From CAVTGO01 sp963734275 (GTDB lineage Bacteria > Actinomycetota > UBA4738 > HRBIN12), in the NCBI GenBank assembly GCA_963734275.1, contig CAVTGO010000005.1, positions 85,591 to 149,590 on the forward strand: a stretch of 64,000 nucleotides of DNA, given 5' to 3'. The notes below the pieces were generated by a model. The model was not told where the DNA came from. It ran no database searches and saw nothing but the letters and a program-made list of their open reading frames with translations. A program made the translations under genes and the position numbers. Positions 1-9,865 of this stretch are shown here, piece after piece. Position 1 is the first letter of the stretch. Each line of letters begins with the position of its first letter.

Positions 1-1270
1 CCCAGTCCGGACGGGCGTCGAGCAGGTCGTACCGCGCGACGGCCAGCACCAGCAGCGGGATCCGCTTCGCGTCGCGCACCACCTGCTCCACCAGGTCGAG
101 CATCGAGGGCTGCGCGAGGTGCAGATCCTCGAACACCAGGACGACGGCTCCGTCCCTCGACAGGCCCTCGAGCAGCGCGAGCAGGCCGGAGCGCACCTCG
201 GCAACGCGGTAGCGCCGCCCGTGGTCGGGCTTGTCGTCCCCGATCCCGAGCGCGGTGGCGAGGCGCGAGACGACCTGCGGGATCTCCTCGCGCGGGCAGC
301 AATCGAGGACCAGCTCCTCGAGCCGGGCCAACAGGTGCTCGGCCGGCGCGTCTTCCCGCTCGCCGAGCTGCTGCAGCAGGACCTGCGCGACCGGCGCGAA
401 CGTGACGTCCTCCTCGAACTGGTTCGCGCGCCCCACGAGCACCGTCGTGCCCTCGGGGACGCCGTCGAGGAACTCCTCGGCGACGCGGCTCTTGCCGATG
501 CCGGGCTCGCCGAGCAGCGTGGCGAGGTGTCCGCGCTTGGTCTCGCGCGCCCCCTCGAACGTGTCGACGAGGAGGCGCAGCTCGCGCTTGCGGCCCACCA
601 GGGGGATCGTCCGGCGCGCGGATCCGGGCGCGAGGCTCACGACCGGCCACGCCCGCGCGGTGTCTTCGAACCCCTTGGCCTCCACCTCCCGCGGCTCGCC
701 GTACTCGACCTGCGCGAGCGTGAGCAGGTGGCTGGTGTCGTCCACCAGCACGGTGCCCGGCTCGGCCGCCTGCTGGATACGGGCCGCCAGGTTCACCGTG
801 GCGCCGAACAGGAGGCCCTGCTCCGAGGGCTCGGAGCCGATCGCCACCGGCCCCGTCGCGATCCCCACGCGGACGAGGAGCGGCGCCGGCACGCCGAGCT
901 CCTCGCCCACGCGCCCGATCCGCGCGGTGAGTCCGAGCCCCGCTCGAACCCCGCGCAGGGCGTCGTCGTCGTGTGAGGTCGGGATGCCGAACACGCCGAC
1001 CACCGCATCCCCGGCGAAGTTGAAGGCGCGACCGCGGAGTGACTCGAGCTCGTCGGTGACCGTCCGGTAGTAGGCGGCGATGACCTCGCGGTAGCGCTCG
1101 GGGTCGATCTGCGACGAGAGCCGCGTGGATCCCACGAGGTCGACGAAGACGACCGTGACCACCTTGCGTTCCTCCGGCGGCGGCGCGCCGACCGGGTACC
1201 CGCAGTTCGAGCAGAACCGGGCCCCGCTCGGGAGCCGCTCACCGCATCGCTCACACGTCGCCTTGGCCAC
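1..1270 (-). CDS. Class III adenylate/guanylate cyclase with AAA ATPase (3' end outside window)
   Basis: The gene starts at a GTG (1270-1268) and runs off the left edge, so only about 423 N-terminal residues are seen. The order is a zinc ribbon (Cys 6, 9, 20, 23), a class III nucleotide cyclase domain from about residue 33 (metal-binding FVDLVGST, then FNFAGDAVVGVFG), and an AAA/STAND-type ATPase with Walker A LLGEPGIGKSRVAEEF near residue 255 and a later VLVFEDLH Walker B. In this family the cyclase makes cAMP or cGMP and the ATPase and usually a C-terminal TPR region act as sensor or regulator; the C-terminal part cannot be seen. It is divergent from the HNH gene. Family assignment is firm; nucleotide and signal are unknown. 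Confidence 0.9.
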   Translation of the reverse strand, partial: MAKATCERCGERLPSGARFCSNCGYPVGAPPPEERKVVTVVFVDLVGSTRLSSQIDPERYREVIAAYYRTVTDELESLRGRAFNFAGDAVVGVFGIPTSHDDDALRGVRAGLGLTARIGRVGEELGVPAPLLVRVGIATGPVAIGSEPSEQGLLFGATVNLAARIQQAAEPGTVLVDDTSHLLTLAQVEYGEPREVEAKGFEDTARAWPVVSLAPGSARRTIPLVGRKRELRLLVDTFEGARETKRGHLATLLGEPGIGKSRVAEEFLDGVPEGTTVLVGRANQFEEDVTFAPVAQVLLQQLGEREDAPAEHLLARLEELVLDCCPREEIPQVVSRLATALGIGDDKPDHGRRYRVAEVRSGLLALLEGLSRDGAVVLVFEDLHLAQPSMLDLVEQVVRDAKRIPLLVLAVARYDLLDARPDW

Positions 1271-1276
1271 GGGAGG

Positions 1277-1282
1277 AGTCTA
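1277..1282 (-). promoter_or_regulatory. -10 hexamer TAGACT for the cyclase gene
   Basis: TAGACT lies on the minus strand 6 nt before the GTG at 1270, leaving no room for a leader. No convincing -35 was identified. Confidence 0.5.
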
Positions 1283-1589
1283 CGAGCCGCGTGCGACGGG
1301 CCGGTCGCCGAGCGCTCTAGCTCGGCGGATCCCGGAACGCTCTTTCCCCGGCTGTCAGCCCACGTCTTGAATGACCAACGGGGAAACAGGGGGGCGCCGA
1401 AGCTGTCATCAACACGGCGTGCTACGGATCGATCAGCCATGTTGCTGGTCAACGATCTCTCGCTCAGCGGCCCTGCGTCGACATCGTGGGTCAAGCCTCT
1501 ACGCTGCGACTGAGATCGGAGACGTAGCGGATTTCGGCATCGCGACGCGACAGAAATATCGACGAGTGTGACGGAGTTCACTGCGGCGC

Positions 1590-1603
1590 CGAACGCATGT
1601 TCG
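1590..1603 (+). promoter_or_regulatory. LexA (SOS) box upstream of the HNH gene
   Basis: CGAACGCATGTTCG is an exact match to the Gram-positive/actinobacterial LexA consensus CGAACRNRYGTTCG. It ends 13 nt before the ATG at 1617 and abuts a TACGAT hexamer, so bound LexA would block RNA polymerase. Mycobacterial 13E12-family genes are known LexA targets, which fits the downstream gene. Confidence 0.8.
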
Positions 1604-1609
1604 TACGAT
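1604..1609 (+). promoter_or_regulatory. -10 hexamer TACGAT for the HNH gene
   Basis: TACGAT starts immediately after the LexA box and ends 7 nt before the ATG, which would make the transcript leaderless. There is no Shine-Dalgarno sequence in front of this ATG. Confidence 0.5.
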
Positions 1610-1616
1610 TCGGGGC

Positions 1617-2798
1617 ATGAGCATGTTGCGCTCGGCACTCGACGAGCTGCGGATGGAAGACCTGCGGTTCGTCGGCGACGAGGGACTCGCCACCGACCTC
1701 GACGAGATCGAGCGCGCACAGCGAGCGCTCGACGCGGAGCGGGCGCGCCGGCTGTCCGAGTACGAGCGCCGAGGCGCGTTCACGACAGACGGCTTCCTCT
1801 CTGTCTCGGCGTGGCTGGCCGCCCGTCAGGCGGTCGCACCGTTCGTCGCGGCCGAGCGCGTGCGGATCGCGCGTGCGCTCGAGGCGATGCCGGCCACACG
1901 CGAAGCCCTCGCTCAGGGCGAGGTGTCGAGCACGGCAGTCGGCGTGTTGGTCGCCGCGCGGGAGGCGTGCTCCGAGGCGTTCGACGCCTCGGAGGGATCG
2001 CTCGTCGAGGCCGCGCGGACGCTCTCGTACGCTCAGCTCCGAAGGGCCGTCGAGTACTGGCGACAGGCGGCGGACCTTGAGCGAGCCGAACGGGATGAAG
2101 AGCTCGCGGCCGAACGGCGGCGACTCCACGTCTCCGCGACCCTCGACGGGATGGTCCGGGTGGACGGCGACCTCGACCCCGAGACGGGTCAGGTCCTGAT
2201 CAGCGCGCTCAGAGCTGTGATGGACGCCGATGCCCGCACGCACGAGGGCCCGGAGACGCGGTCCCCGAGCCAACGCCGCGCCGACGCGCTCGGCGAGATC
2301 TGCCGGCGGTGGCTCGACATCTGCGACCGGCCGATGATCGCCGGTGAGCGGCCACACGTCGTGGTCCGGGTCGACCTCGATACCTTGCGAGGACAGGTCG
2401 GCCGCTCCGAGCTCGACGACGTCGGCCCCATCACGCCGGAGACCGCTCGACGCTGGGCTTGCGATGCGAAGGTGAGCCGCGTCATCACGCGTGGCGCCTC
2501 CCACCCACTCGACGTCGGTCGGACAACGAAGGTTGTTCCGGCACCGCTCCGGAGGGCCGTCGCCGATCGCGACGGCGGGTGCCGGTTCCCCGGATGCGGA
2601 CGTCCGCCCGGGTGGTGCGACGCGCACCATGTCCAGCACTGGGCCGACGGAGGGAAGACTGCGCTCGACAACCTGGTCCTCCTCTGCCGGCCGCATCATC
2701 GGTTGATCCATCGAGGATTCGGCGTCGAGATGGTCGATGGACAGCCACACTTCACTCGGCCGGATGGCAGCTGGTTGAGCGACAGGGCTCCCCCCTAA
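1617..2798 (+). CDS. DUF222/HNH endonuclease (13E12 repeat family)
   Basis: 393 aa. The helical DUF222 domain fills roughly residues 20-310. A C-terminal HNH nuclease follows: a Cys pair in CRFPGCGRP (about 321-329), the His cluster AHHVQHWADGG near 335-345, and LVLLCRPHHRLIH near 352-364, which supply zinc and catalytic ligands. This is the actinobacterial 13E12 family, often multicopy and associated with mobile DNA; its biological role is not settled. A nuclease acting on DNA is inferred from the HNH motif. The exact LexA box just upstream suggests DNA-damage induction. No flanking terminal repeats were found, so mobility is not shown here. It converges with the DUF35 operon, with 11 bp between the ends. 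Confidence 0.9.
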   Translation: MSMLRSALDELRMEDLRFVGDEGLATDLDEIERAQRALDAERARRLSEYERRGAFTTDGFLSVSAWLAARQAVAPFVAAERVRIARALEAMPATREALAQGEVSSTAVGVLVAAREACSEAFDASEGSLVEAARTLSYAQLRRAVEYWRQAADLERAERDEELAAERRRLHVSATLDGMVRVDGDLDPETGQVLISALRAVMDADARTHEGPETRSPSQRRADALGEICRRWLDICDRPMIAGERPHVVVRVDLDTLRGQVGRSELDDVGPITPETARRWACDAKVSRVITRGASHPLDVGRTTKVVPAPLRRAVADRDGGCRFPGCGRPPGWCDAHHVQHWADGGKTALDNLVLLCRPHHRLIHRGFGVEMVDGQPHFTRPDGSWLSDRAPP

Positions 2799-2809
2799 GG
2801 GGACCACCA

Positions 2810-3283
2810 CTACGACTCGGCCAGCCCGAAGCCCTCGATGTCGAGGATCGACCCGCTGCGTTCCGCCTCAGGCCGCAGTACGACCTCTACGCGGCGGCCG
2901 ATCTCGAGGGGCTCCTCGCCGGGCTCGAGGACGCGATGCAGGAGCACGGTGTCCGCCCCGTCGAGCCGCACGAGGCCGAGGCTCACCGGCGTATCGAGCG
3001 GCTCGCCCTCGATGCCGACGAACACGATGGTGAACGACACGAGCTCGCCGCCGGGACCGGCCTCGACGGTCGGCTTCAGCTCGGCGAAGCACCGCTCGCA
3101 GAACAGCCGGGCGGGCACGTAGGTGAACGAACACGACTCGCAGCGCGAGCCGAGGAGCACGCCGCGGTCACGGAGGGCGGTGAAGAACGCATCGCCGGCG
3201 ACGCCGGGCGTGTAGCGGTGGCGGACCGGCAGGTCTCCGGGCCACCGGCGAACGCGGTCGGGGCGCGCGATCCTCTCGAGCAT
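2810..3283 (-). CDS. DUF35 (OB-fold, zinc-ribbon) acyl-CoA-binding protein
   Basis: 157 aa, starting at the ATG 3283-3281, which overlaps the upstream stop by one base (TGATG). It has a rubredoxin-like zinc ribbon (SRCESC and LFCERC, around residues 47-72) followed by an OB fold ending in SILDIEGFG. DUF35 proteins are non-catalytic partners of thiolase-superfamily enzymes: ChsH2 supports the Ltp2 aldolase in steroid side-chain breakdown, and archaeal DUF35 bridges thiolase and HMG-CoA synthase. It is the last gene of a four-gene operon that already contains a fused DUF35, so there are two such domains for two thiolase-like proteins. Substrate unknown. Confidence 0.88.
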   Translation of the reverse strand: MLERIARPDRVRRWPGDLPVRHRYTPGVAGDAFFTALRDRGVLLGSRCESCSFTYVPARLFCERCFAELKPTVEAGPGGELVSFTIVFVGIEGEPLDTPVSLGLVRLDGADTVLLHRVLEPGEEPLEIGRRVEVVLRPEAERSGSILDIEGFGLAES

Positions 3284-5034
3284 CAGGCGTCCCTCCTCGG
3301 ACGGAAGTACGCGATGTCCAGGATCGAGCCCTCGCGCTCGGAGACGGGTTTCCACACGGCCTCGACGGCCATGCCGATCGTCACGTCGTCGGGCGCGACC
3401 TCGCCGAGCAGGTGGAGCAGGCCACCGTCCGAGCCGTCGATCGAGATCACGGCGGGGAGCTCGGGCGTATCGAGCCGCTCCATGTCCCACCGCACGTGGC
3501 AGATCGAGAACGTCTGGACGACGCCGGTGTGCTCGACGGCCACCCACGCGTCGGTCGGGCGGAAGCAGCGTTCGCAGAACATGCGCGGCGGCACGAGCAC
3601 GCGATCGCACCGGCGGCAGTCGCGCCCGTAGAGCCGGCCGTCTTTCAATCCGTCGAGGAAGCGGCCGATCGCGACGCCCGCGTCCCACGCGTAGCGCGCC
3701 CCGATGGCGTCGTCGACCGCGCCGGTCGCGGAGCGGAACTCGGCGTCCGAAAGCGAGCGGCCCTCGGTGGTGACGGGCGGCGTCTCGGCGACCGGCGGCA
3801 TCTCGGGCGGCATCTCGGGCGGCATCTCGGCGGCCTGCGGCGTCTGGGTCGCCATGACCGGCGGGCCGCCGTCGCGACCCATCACGACGACGGTACCGAC
3901 CTGCATGAGGTCGCCCCAGGCCTGGGCGACGCCGCGCTCGGGGGTGCCGGGGACCTGACGCGCGCCGGCCTCGCCGCGGAGCTGCCAGAAGAGCTCGGCG
4001 ATCTTCATCAGGCCCGCGGCAGCGATCGGGTTGCCCACACCGAGCAGTCCGCCGGACGGACACGAGGGCAGGTCGCCGTCGCGGTTCAGCACGCCGTCGC
4101 GCGCCGCCTCCGGGGCCTTGCCCTTGTCGAACAGCAGCAGCCCCTCCAGGTGATGGAGCTCCTTGTAGTCGAACGGGTCGTAGGGCTCGGCCACGTGGAT
4201 CTGCTTGCGCGGCTCGGTGACGCCGGCCATGCCGTACGCCATGCGCGCGGCGTTCGCGACGTACTCGGGGAAGACGAGGTCGCGGTTGGTCCAGTACGCG
4301 GTGTCGAGGTTCCAGCCGACGCCTTGGATCCACACGGGCGAGTCCGTGATCCGCGCCGCGGCCTCCTCAGACGCGACGACGATCGCCACCGCGCCGTCGC
4401 TGATGGGCGAGACGTCCAGGCGCTGCACGGGCCACGCGAGCGTCTCGGACGCGAGGACGTCCTCGATCGTGATGTCCGCCTGGCCGAGGAGCGCCGCCGG
4501 GTGGTCGGCCGCGTTCCGCTTGTTCTTCACGGCCACCGCGGCGATGTCGCGCTTGTCCAGGCCGTACGCGTTCATGTAGCGGTTCATCTCCAGCGCGAAG
4601 ATCCACAGCAGGTTCGGGCCGAGCGGACGCTCGAGGATGTTGTCGAAGATCGTGAGGAACGCGCCCTGCGGGTGCGGCTGCGTCGAGGACATCTTCTCCT
4701 CGGCCACCGCGAGCACGACGTCGGCCATGCCGCTCGCCACCGTGTAGTGGGCCTGGATCGCGGTGAACACGCCGCTGCCGCCCCCGACGTACGTCCGGAT
4801 GTACGGCTTACCGAACGCCCCGGCGCCGTCCGAGAGGTACTCCCCCTTCATGTGCACGCCGTCGAACGCGTCCGGCGCGCTGGTGAGGCAGACCGCGTCG
4901 ATCGAGTCGAGCTTCAGCTCGCACGACGCCAGCGCGGCGCGCGAGGCCTGCCACGACAGCTCCTTGCCCGTCTCCTGCGCGCGGCGCACGAACCGGGTCA
5001 TGCCGGCGCCGACGACCGCGACCCGGCGAGCCAT
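3283..5034 (-). CDS. Thiolase-like protein fused to DUF35
   Basis: 583 aa. Residues 1 to about 400 are an SCP2/lipid-transfer type thiolase fold. A Pro/Met/Glu-rich linker with MPPEMPPEMPP follows (about 404-425), then a DUF35 domain with zinc ribbon (RDCRRCDR, MFCERCF) and OB fold ending SILDIAYF. At the place of the thiolase nucleophile the sequence is YVGGGSGVFTAI, without Cys, and the C-terminal GHP-type His motif reads GVGNPIAAAG, so ordinary thiolase chemistry looks impossible. Cys-less thiolase/DUF35 pairs are known as retro-aldolases (Ltp2-ChsH2), so C-C cleavage of an acyl-CoA is a reasonable inference. The start overlaps the VOC stop by one base. Substrate unknown. Confidence 0.87.
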   Translation of the reverse strand: MARRVAVVGAGMTRFVRRAQETGKELSWQASRAALASCELKLDSIDAVCLTSAPDAFDGVHMKGEYLSDGAGAFGKPYIRTYVGGGSGVFTAIQAHYTVASGMADVVLAVAEEKMSSTQPHPQGAFLTIFDNILERPLGPNLLWIFALEMNRYMNAYGLDKRDIAAVAVKNKRNAADHPAALLGQADITIEDVLASETLAWPVQRLDVSPISDGAVAIVVASEEAAARITDSPVWIQGVGWNLDTAYWTNRDLVFPEYVANAARMAYGMAGVTEPRKQIHVAEPYDPFDYKELHHLEGLLLFDKGKAPEAARDGVLNRDGDLPSCPSGGLLGVGNPIAAAGLMKIAELFWQLRGEAGARQVPGTPERGVAQAWGDLMQVGTVVVMGRDGGPPVMATQTPQAAEMPPEMPPEMPPVAETPPVTTEGRSLSDAEFRSATGAVDDAIGARYAWDAGVAIGRFLDGLKDGRLYGRDCRRCDRVLVPPRMFCERCFRPTDAWVAVEHTGVVQTFSICHVRWDMERLDTPELPAVISIDGSDGGLLHLLGEVAPDDVTIGMAVEAVWKPVSEREGSILDIAYFRPRRDA

Positions 5035-5399
5035 CAGCCCGGGTCCTCGACGTACTCGATGATCTGCAGCGCGTTCCCGTCGGGGTCGGCGAACGACGCG
5101 AACCGGGCCCGGCCCTCGACCTCACCGACGTGCTCGTCGAACACCACACCCCGGCCCTCGAGCGCCAGCTTCGAGGCGTCGAGGTCATCCACCCGAAGCA
5201 CCACGGTGCCTCCGTGCGGCAGCTCGCGCATCTCCGGCCTGCCGGCGTGCAGGCCCAAGCGGACGGGGCCCGCGTCCAGCTCGGCCCAGTCGTCGCCGTC
5301 GCGCCGCAGGAGCGCGAGCCCCACCGTGTCCCGGAAGAAGCCGACCGAGCGGTCGATGTCCGAGACCCAGAACCACACGTGGTCGATCGCGCCGCTCAC
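5034..5399 (-). CDS. VOC-family (glyoxalase/dioxygenase-fold) protein
   Basis: 121 aa from a GTG at 5399 that overlaps the preceding thiolase stop by 4 bases (GTGA). One complete vicinal-oxygen-chelate module of two beta-alpha-beta-beta-beta halves is visible: IDHVWFWVSDIDRSVGFF at the start, and ARFASFADPDGNALQIIEYV at the end. The His in the first strand and the Glu in the last (IIEYV) are the usual metal ligands. Family members include glyoxalases, methylmalonyl-CoA epimerases and extradiol dioxygenases; its place between two thiolase-like genes suggests work on a CoA ester or its product. The reaction is not determinable. Confidence 0.85.
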   Translation of the reverse strand: MSGAIDHVWFWVSDIDRSVGFFRDTVGLALLRRDGDDWAELDAGPVRLGLHAGRPEMRELPHGGTVVLRVDDLDASKLALEGRGVVFDEHVGEVEGRARFASFADPDGNALQIIEYVEDPG

Positions 5400-6565
5400 C
5401 CGCCGGCTCCCGAGTCGTTCGCGAGCACGGCCACCGCGGCGGTGGTGCTCGGCGCGGTGCGCGAGGAGTGCGCCACCGCCACATACGTGTCCTCCACCTG
5501 TCGCTCGCCCGCCTCGCCCCGGAGCTGCTCGACGCACTCGAGCATGCGGACGAGCCCGTTCGCCTCGAACAGGTTGCCCTGGCCGAGCGAGCCGCCCGAG
5601 ACGTTGACCGGCAGCTCACCGTCGGCGTCGAGCTCGCCGTCCTCGAGCAGCGCCGCGAGGTCGGCCGCCTCGCCGAGGCCGAGAGCCTCCAGGTGCAAGA
5701 GCTCGCGGAACGCGCAGGTATCGTCCACCTCGGCGAGGTCCACCTCCTCGGCGGGGTCCTGGATCCCGGCGCGCGTGTAGGCGAGCTCGGCCGCGCGGGT
5801 CACCTGGTCCGACTCGCCCCACAGCCGGCTCTCGAGCGTCGGCGTCGAGCTCGACCACCCCACGCCGAGGATCCACACCGGCGCCTCGGTGAGGTCGCGC
5901 GCGCGCTCCTCGGCGGCGAGCACGAGGACGACGCAGCCGTCCGCCGGGCGGGCGATCTCCAGTTCGCGGAGCGGCCACGCGACCGGCTCCGAGCCGTCCA
6001 CCTCCTCGGCGGTCAGGCTCGCCGGGTACGCCGCGCGCGGGTTGTCGAGCGCGTTCGTGCGGTTCTTCGCGACGACCATCGCGACGTGGCCCTCCGACAG
6101 GCCGGTGCGCTCCAGGAACGCGTTCATCTCCAGGCCAGCGAGCGCCTCGACCGGGACGCGGAGCGGGCGGTTCAGCACGGGGTCGAGCGCGAACGCCTCG
6201 ATCGCGCCGAGCGTGAGGACGTCGGAGACCTTGCTGTGCGCCTCGACGGCTACGACGTCCGCGAGACCCGAGCGGATCAGCATGAGCCCGGTGGCCACAC
6301 CCAGCAGGCCGTCCCCGGCGACCGTCTGCACCGGGCGCTGCATCGCGCCGAGCTGGTCCGGAACGTACTCGTCGAAGATGCTGGTCCCCTCGAGCAGGTC
6401 CTCGGAGCAGCACACGAACGAGCCGACGTCCTCACGCGGGTCCACGCCCGCGTCGTCGTAGGCGCGCGTGGCCGCCTCGAACATCAGCTCCTTGTAGGAG
6501 AGCCCGGCGAGGATGGGCGCGAAGCCGGCGTGCCCCACCCCGACGACGGCGACCCGGCGATCCAC
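5396..6565 (-). CDS. Thiolase-fold (SCP2/lipid-transfer type) protein
   Basis: 389 aa from a GTG at 6565; GGGAGGA 8 nt upstream is a good ribosome binding site. It is homologous to the thiolase half of the fused gene downstream (shared opening RRVAVVGVGHAGF, and QLRGEAGERQV near the end). The usual nucleophile region reads QTVAGDGLLGVATG, again without Cys, and the C-terminal motif is GGSLGQGNLFEANG instead of GHP-type. It is the first gene of the operon, and the two Cys-less thiolase folds may form a heterodimer, as several DUF35-associated thiolases do. Enzymatic role unproven. Confidence 0.85.
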   Translation of the reverse strand: MDRRVAVVGVGHAGFAPILAGLSYKELMFEAATRAYDDAGVDPREDVGSFVCCSEDLLEGTSIFDEYVPDQLGAMQRPVQTVAGDGLLGVATGLMLIRSGLADVVAVEAHSKVSDVLTLGAIEAFALDPVLNRPLRVPVEALAGLEMNAFLERTGLSEGHVAMVVAKNRTNALDNPRAAYPASLTAEEVDGSEPVAWPLRELEIARPADGCVVLVLAAEERARDLTEAPVWILGVGWSSSTPTLESRLWGESDQVTRAAELAYTRAGIQDPAEEVDLAEVDDTCAFRELLHLEALGLGEAADLAALLEDGELDADGELPVNVSGGSLGQGNLFEANGLVRMLECVEQLRGEAGERQVEDTYVAVAHSSRTAPSTTAAVAVLANDSGAGG

Positions 6566-6644
6566 GGCGCCTATCCTCCCATCCGCGGCAGGCGGAGGAC
6601 GAACCCATGGCGTCGGCAGGCGGAGGATGAACCGGCGGCGCCGG

Positions 6645-7322
6645 CTACTGCCCGAGGATCTTGCGCTTCTGGTTCTGGAACTCGGACTCGGTGAGCACGC
6701 CCTTGTCGCGGAGCTCGGCCAGGCGTTCCAGCTCGCCGGTGGTGGACGGCGACCCCGGCGAGGCCGGCGGCGCCGTGGGAGAGGCCGGCGGCGCCGCGGG
6801 GACGGCGGAGCCGGGCGCCTGGAACATGCGCTGCTTGTTCCGCTCGCCCTGTTCGTAGATCGTCCGCTGGACGGCCTCGGGGCTCCGGATATTGGCGAAG
6901 ACGTTGCGCCCGAACTCGCTGGCGGACTGGATGACCAGGTCCCCGGCGCCCACGATCCGCTCGAAGATCGACTGCTGGAACCGCACGTCGTTGATCGCCT
7001 CGAGCGGGATCTCCATCGAGCGCTTCGCGATGAACCCCTCGCGGTGGATGACCCGGTCCGACGTGACGGCGAAGTTCGACGTGGCCCACGCGATCACGTG
7101 CCGGAGCACGTAGCCGACGAGCACGACGACGGCCAGGGCCACCGAACCCCAGATGACGACGGTCCGCGCGGCGCCGTCATCGGGCGCGTACGCGAACGCG
7201 AGGCCGAGGCCGACGACCACCAGGATCGTGACGACGATGGGCCCGAGGAGCGCGATCCAGTGCGGCCGCAGGTCCAGGACGAGCTCTTCTCCCTCGATGA
7301 GCAGCCGTCTCGGGAACGTCAT
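6645..7322 (-). CDS. bPH2-domain membrane protein with C-terminal SHOCT
   Basis: 225 aa. Two membrane helices (about residues 24-46 and 55-73) are followed by a bacterial PH-like domain (ATSNFAVTSDRVIHREG, then EIPLEAINDVRFQQSIFERI), an Ala/Pro-rich linker (about 165-192) and a SHOCT motif at the end (ELRDKGVLTESEFQNQKRKI). Proteins of this build sit in the cytoplasmic membrane; SHOCT is a short oligomerisation motif. No enzymatic function is known. It lies downstream of birA on the same strand, and its probable -10 overlaps the birA stop codon. Confidence 0.88.
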   Translation of the reverse strand: MTFPRRLLIEGEELVLDLRPHWIALLGPIVVTILVVVGLGLAFAYAPDDGAARTVVIWGSVALAVVVLVGYVLRHVIAWATSNFAVTSDRVIHREGFIAKRSMEIPLEAINDVRFQQSIFERIVGAGDLVIQSASEFGRNVFANIRSPEAVQRTIYEQGERNKQRMFQAPGSAVPAAPPASPTAPPASPGSPSTTGELERLAELRDKGVLTESEFQNQKRKILGQ

Positions 7323-7328
7323 GCGCGA

Positions 7329-7334
7329 ATCCTA
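7329..7334 (-). promoter_or_regulatory. -10 hexamer TAGGAT for the PH-domain gene
   Basis: TAGGAT sits 6 nt before the ATG at 7322, and its TAG is the stop codon of birA (7334-7332). A -35 would lie within birA. Confidence 0.5.
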
Positions 7335-8081
7335 CTCCAGGTGCTGCACCTCGCCGAACCGCACGACCCGTTCGCCCGCGTCGGTGCGCACGACGAGTCC
7401 GCCCACCGGATCGACGTCGTCGGCGACGCCTTCCACGACCGATCCGTCCTCGACGGTGGCGCGGACGCGCGTGCCGAGCGTCGCGCATCGGGCGCGGTAG
7501 TCGCTCACGACCTCGCGCGCGAACGCGGGCTCGGCCGGGTGGTACCGCGTCACGAACGCGGCGAGGAACGCCTGGAGCAGTTCCGCGTCGCCCACCGCCA
7601 CCGCGCCGGCGCCGGGGATCTGCGGAGGCTCGCCGAGGTTGACGCCGACGCCGATCGCCACGTGCTCGAACCGGCCTTCGCGCACGACGGACTCCGCGAG
7701 GATCCCGCCGACCTTCCGAGCGTCCACCAGGACGTCGTTCGGCCACTTGCACGCGGCCGCCGACCCGCCGGCCTCACGACACGCGAGCGCCACGGCGCTC
7801 CCGGCGAGGAGCGTCAACAGGCCGCCCAAGGCCGGGTCGAGGTCGGGGCGAAGGATCAGCGAGAACATCAACGCGGAACCCGGCTCGTCGACCCAAACGC
7901 GGCCGAGCCGGCCGCGTCCGGCGGTCTGGTGCGCGGCGGCCACGAGGGTCCATTCGGGCGCACCCTCCGAGGCCATCGCGAGGGCGGTCTCCTGCGTCGA
8001 ACGGGTAACCTCGTCGAACCGGACCGGGGCCGTGAGCCCCACGCGTTCGAGCGCGAGAGCGAGCGCGGTATCGGACAGCAC
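7332..8081 (-). CDS. birA: Biotin--[acetyl-CoA-carboxylase] ligase
   Basis: 249 aa from a GTG. It joins biotin to the carrier-domain lysine of biotin enzymes through biotinyl-AMP. The biotinyl-AMP loop GRGRLGRVW (about 55-63), KWPNDVLV (about 110-117) and KVGGILAE are clear, and a small C-terminal SH3-like domain follows. There is no N-terminal DNA-binding domain, so this is the monofunctional (class I) form rather than a repressor. It is divergent from the biotin carboxylase/BCCP gene, 56 bp away, its likely substrate. Confidence 0.95.
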   Translation of the reverse strand: MLSDTALALALERVGLTAPVRFDEVTRSTQETALAMASEGAPEWTLVAAAHQTAGRGRLGRVWVDEPGSALMFSLILRPDLDPALGGLLTLLAGSAVALACREAGGSAAACKWPNDVLVDARKVGGILAESVVREGRFEHVAIGVGVNLGEPPQIPGAGAVAVGDAELLQAFLAAFVTRYHPAEPAFAREVVSDYRARCATLGTRVRATVEDGSVVEGVADDVDPVGGLVVRTDAGERVVRFGEVQHLE

Positions 8082-8137
8082 CGAAGGTTTGACTCCCGTT
8101 CGGGGGTCCTCGATTATCGGCTGTCGGAGCGGGCCAC

Positions 8138-9854
<1,717 letters not shown>

Positions 9855-9865
<11 letters not shown>

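Larger units (their letters stand above)
1271..1616. other. 346-bp intergenic region
   Basis: No convincing gene was found between the divergent cyclase and HNH genes. It looks less GC-rich than its surroundings. It holds a 7-bp inverted repeat with a 6-nt loop (GCCGAGC 1307-1313, GCTCGGC 1320-1326), and at its right end the LexA box and -10 of the HNH gene. Confidence 0.6.

Noticed and set aside
1371..2798. HNH gene as part of an insertion sequence or REP13E12 element
   Set aside because: No terminal inverted repeats, target duplication, integrase or second gene copy was found in the window.
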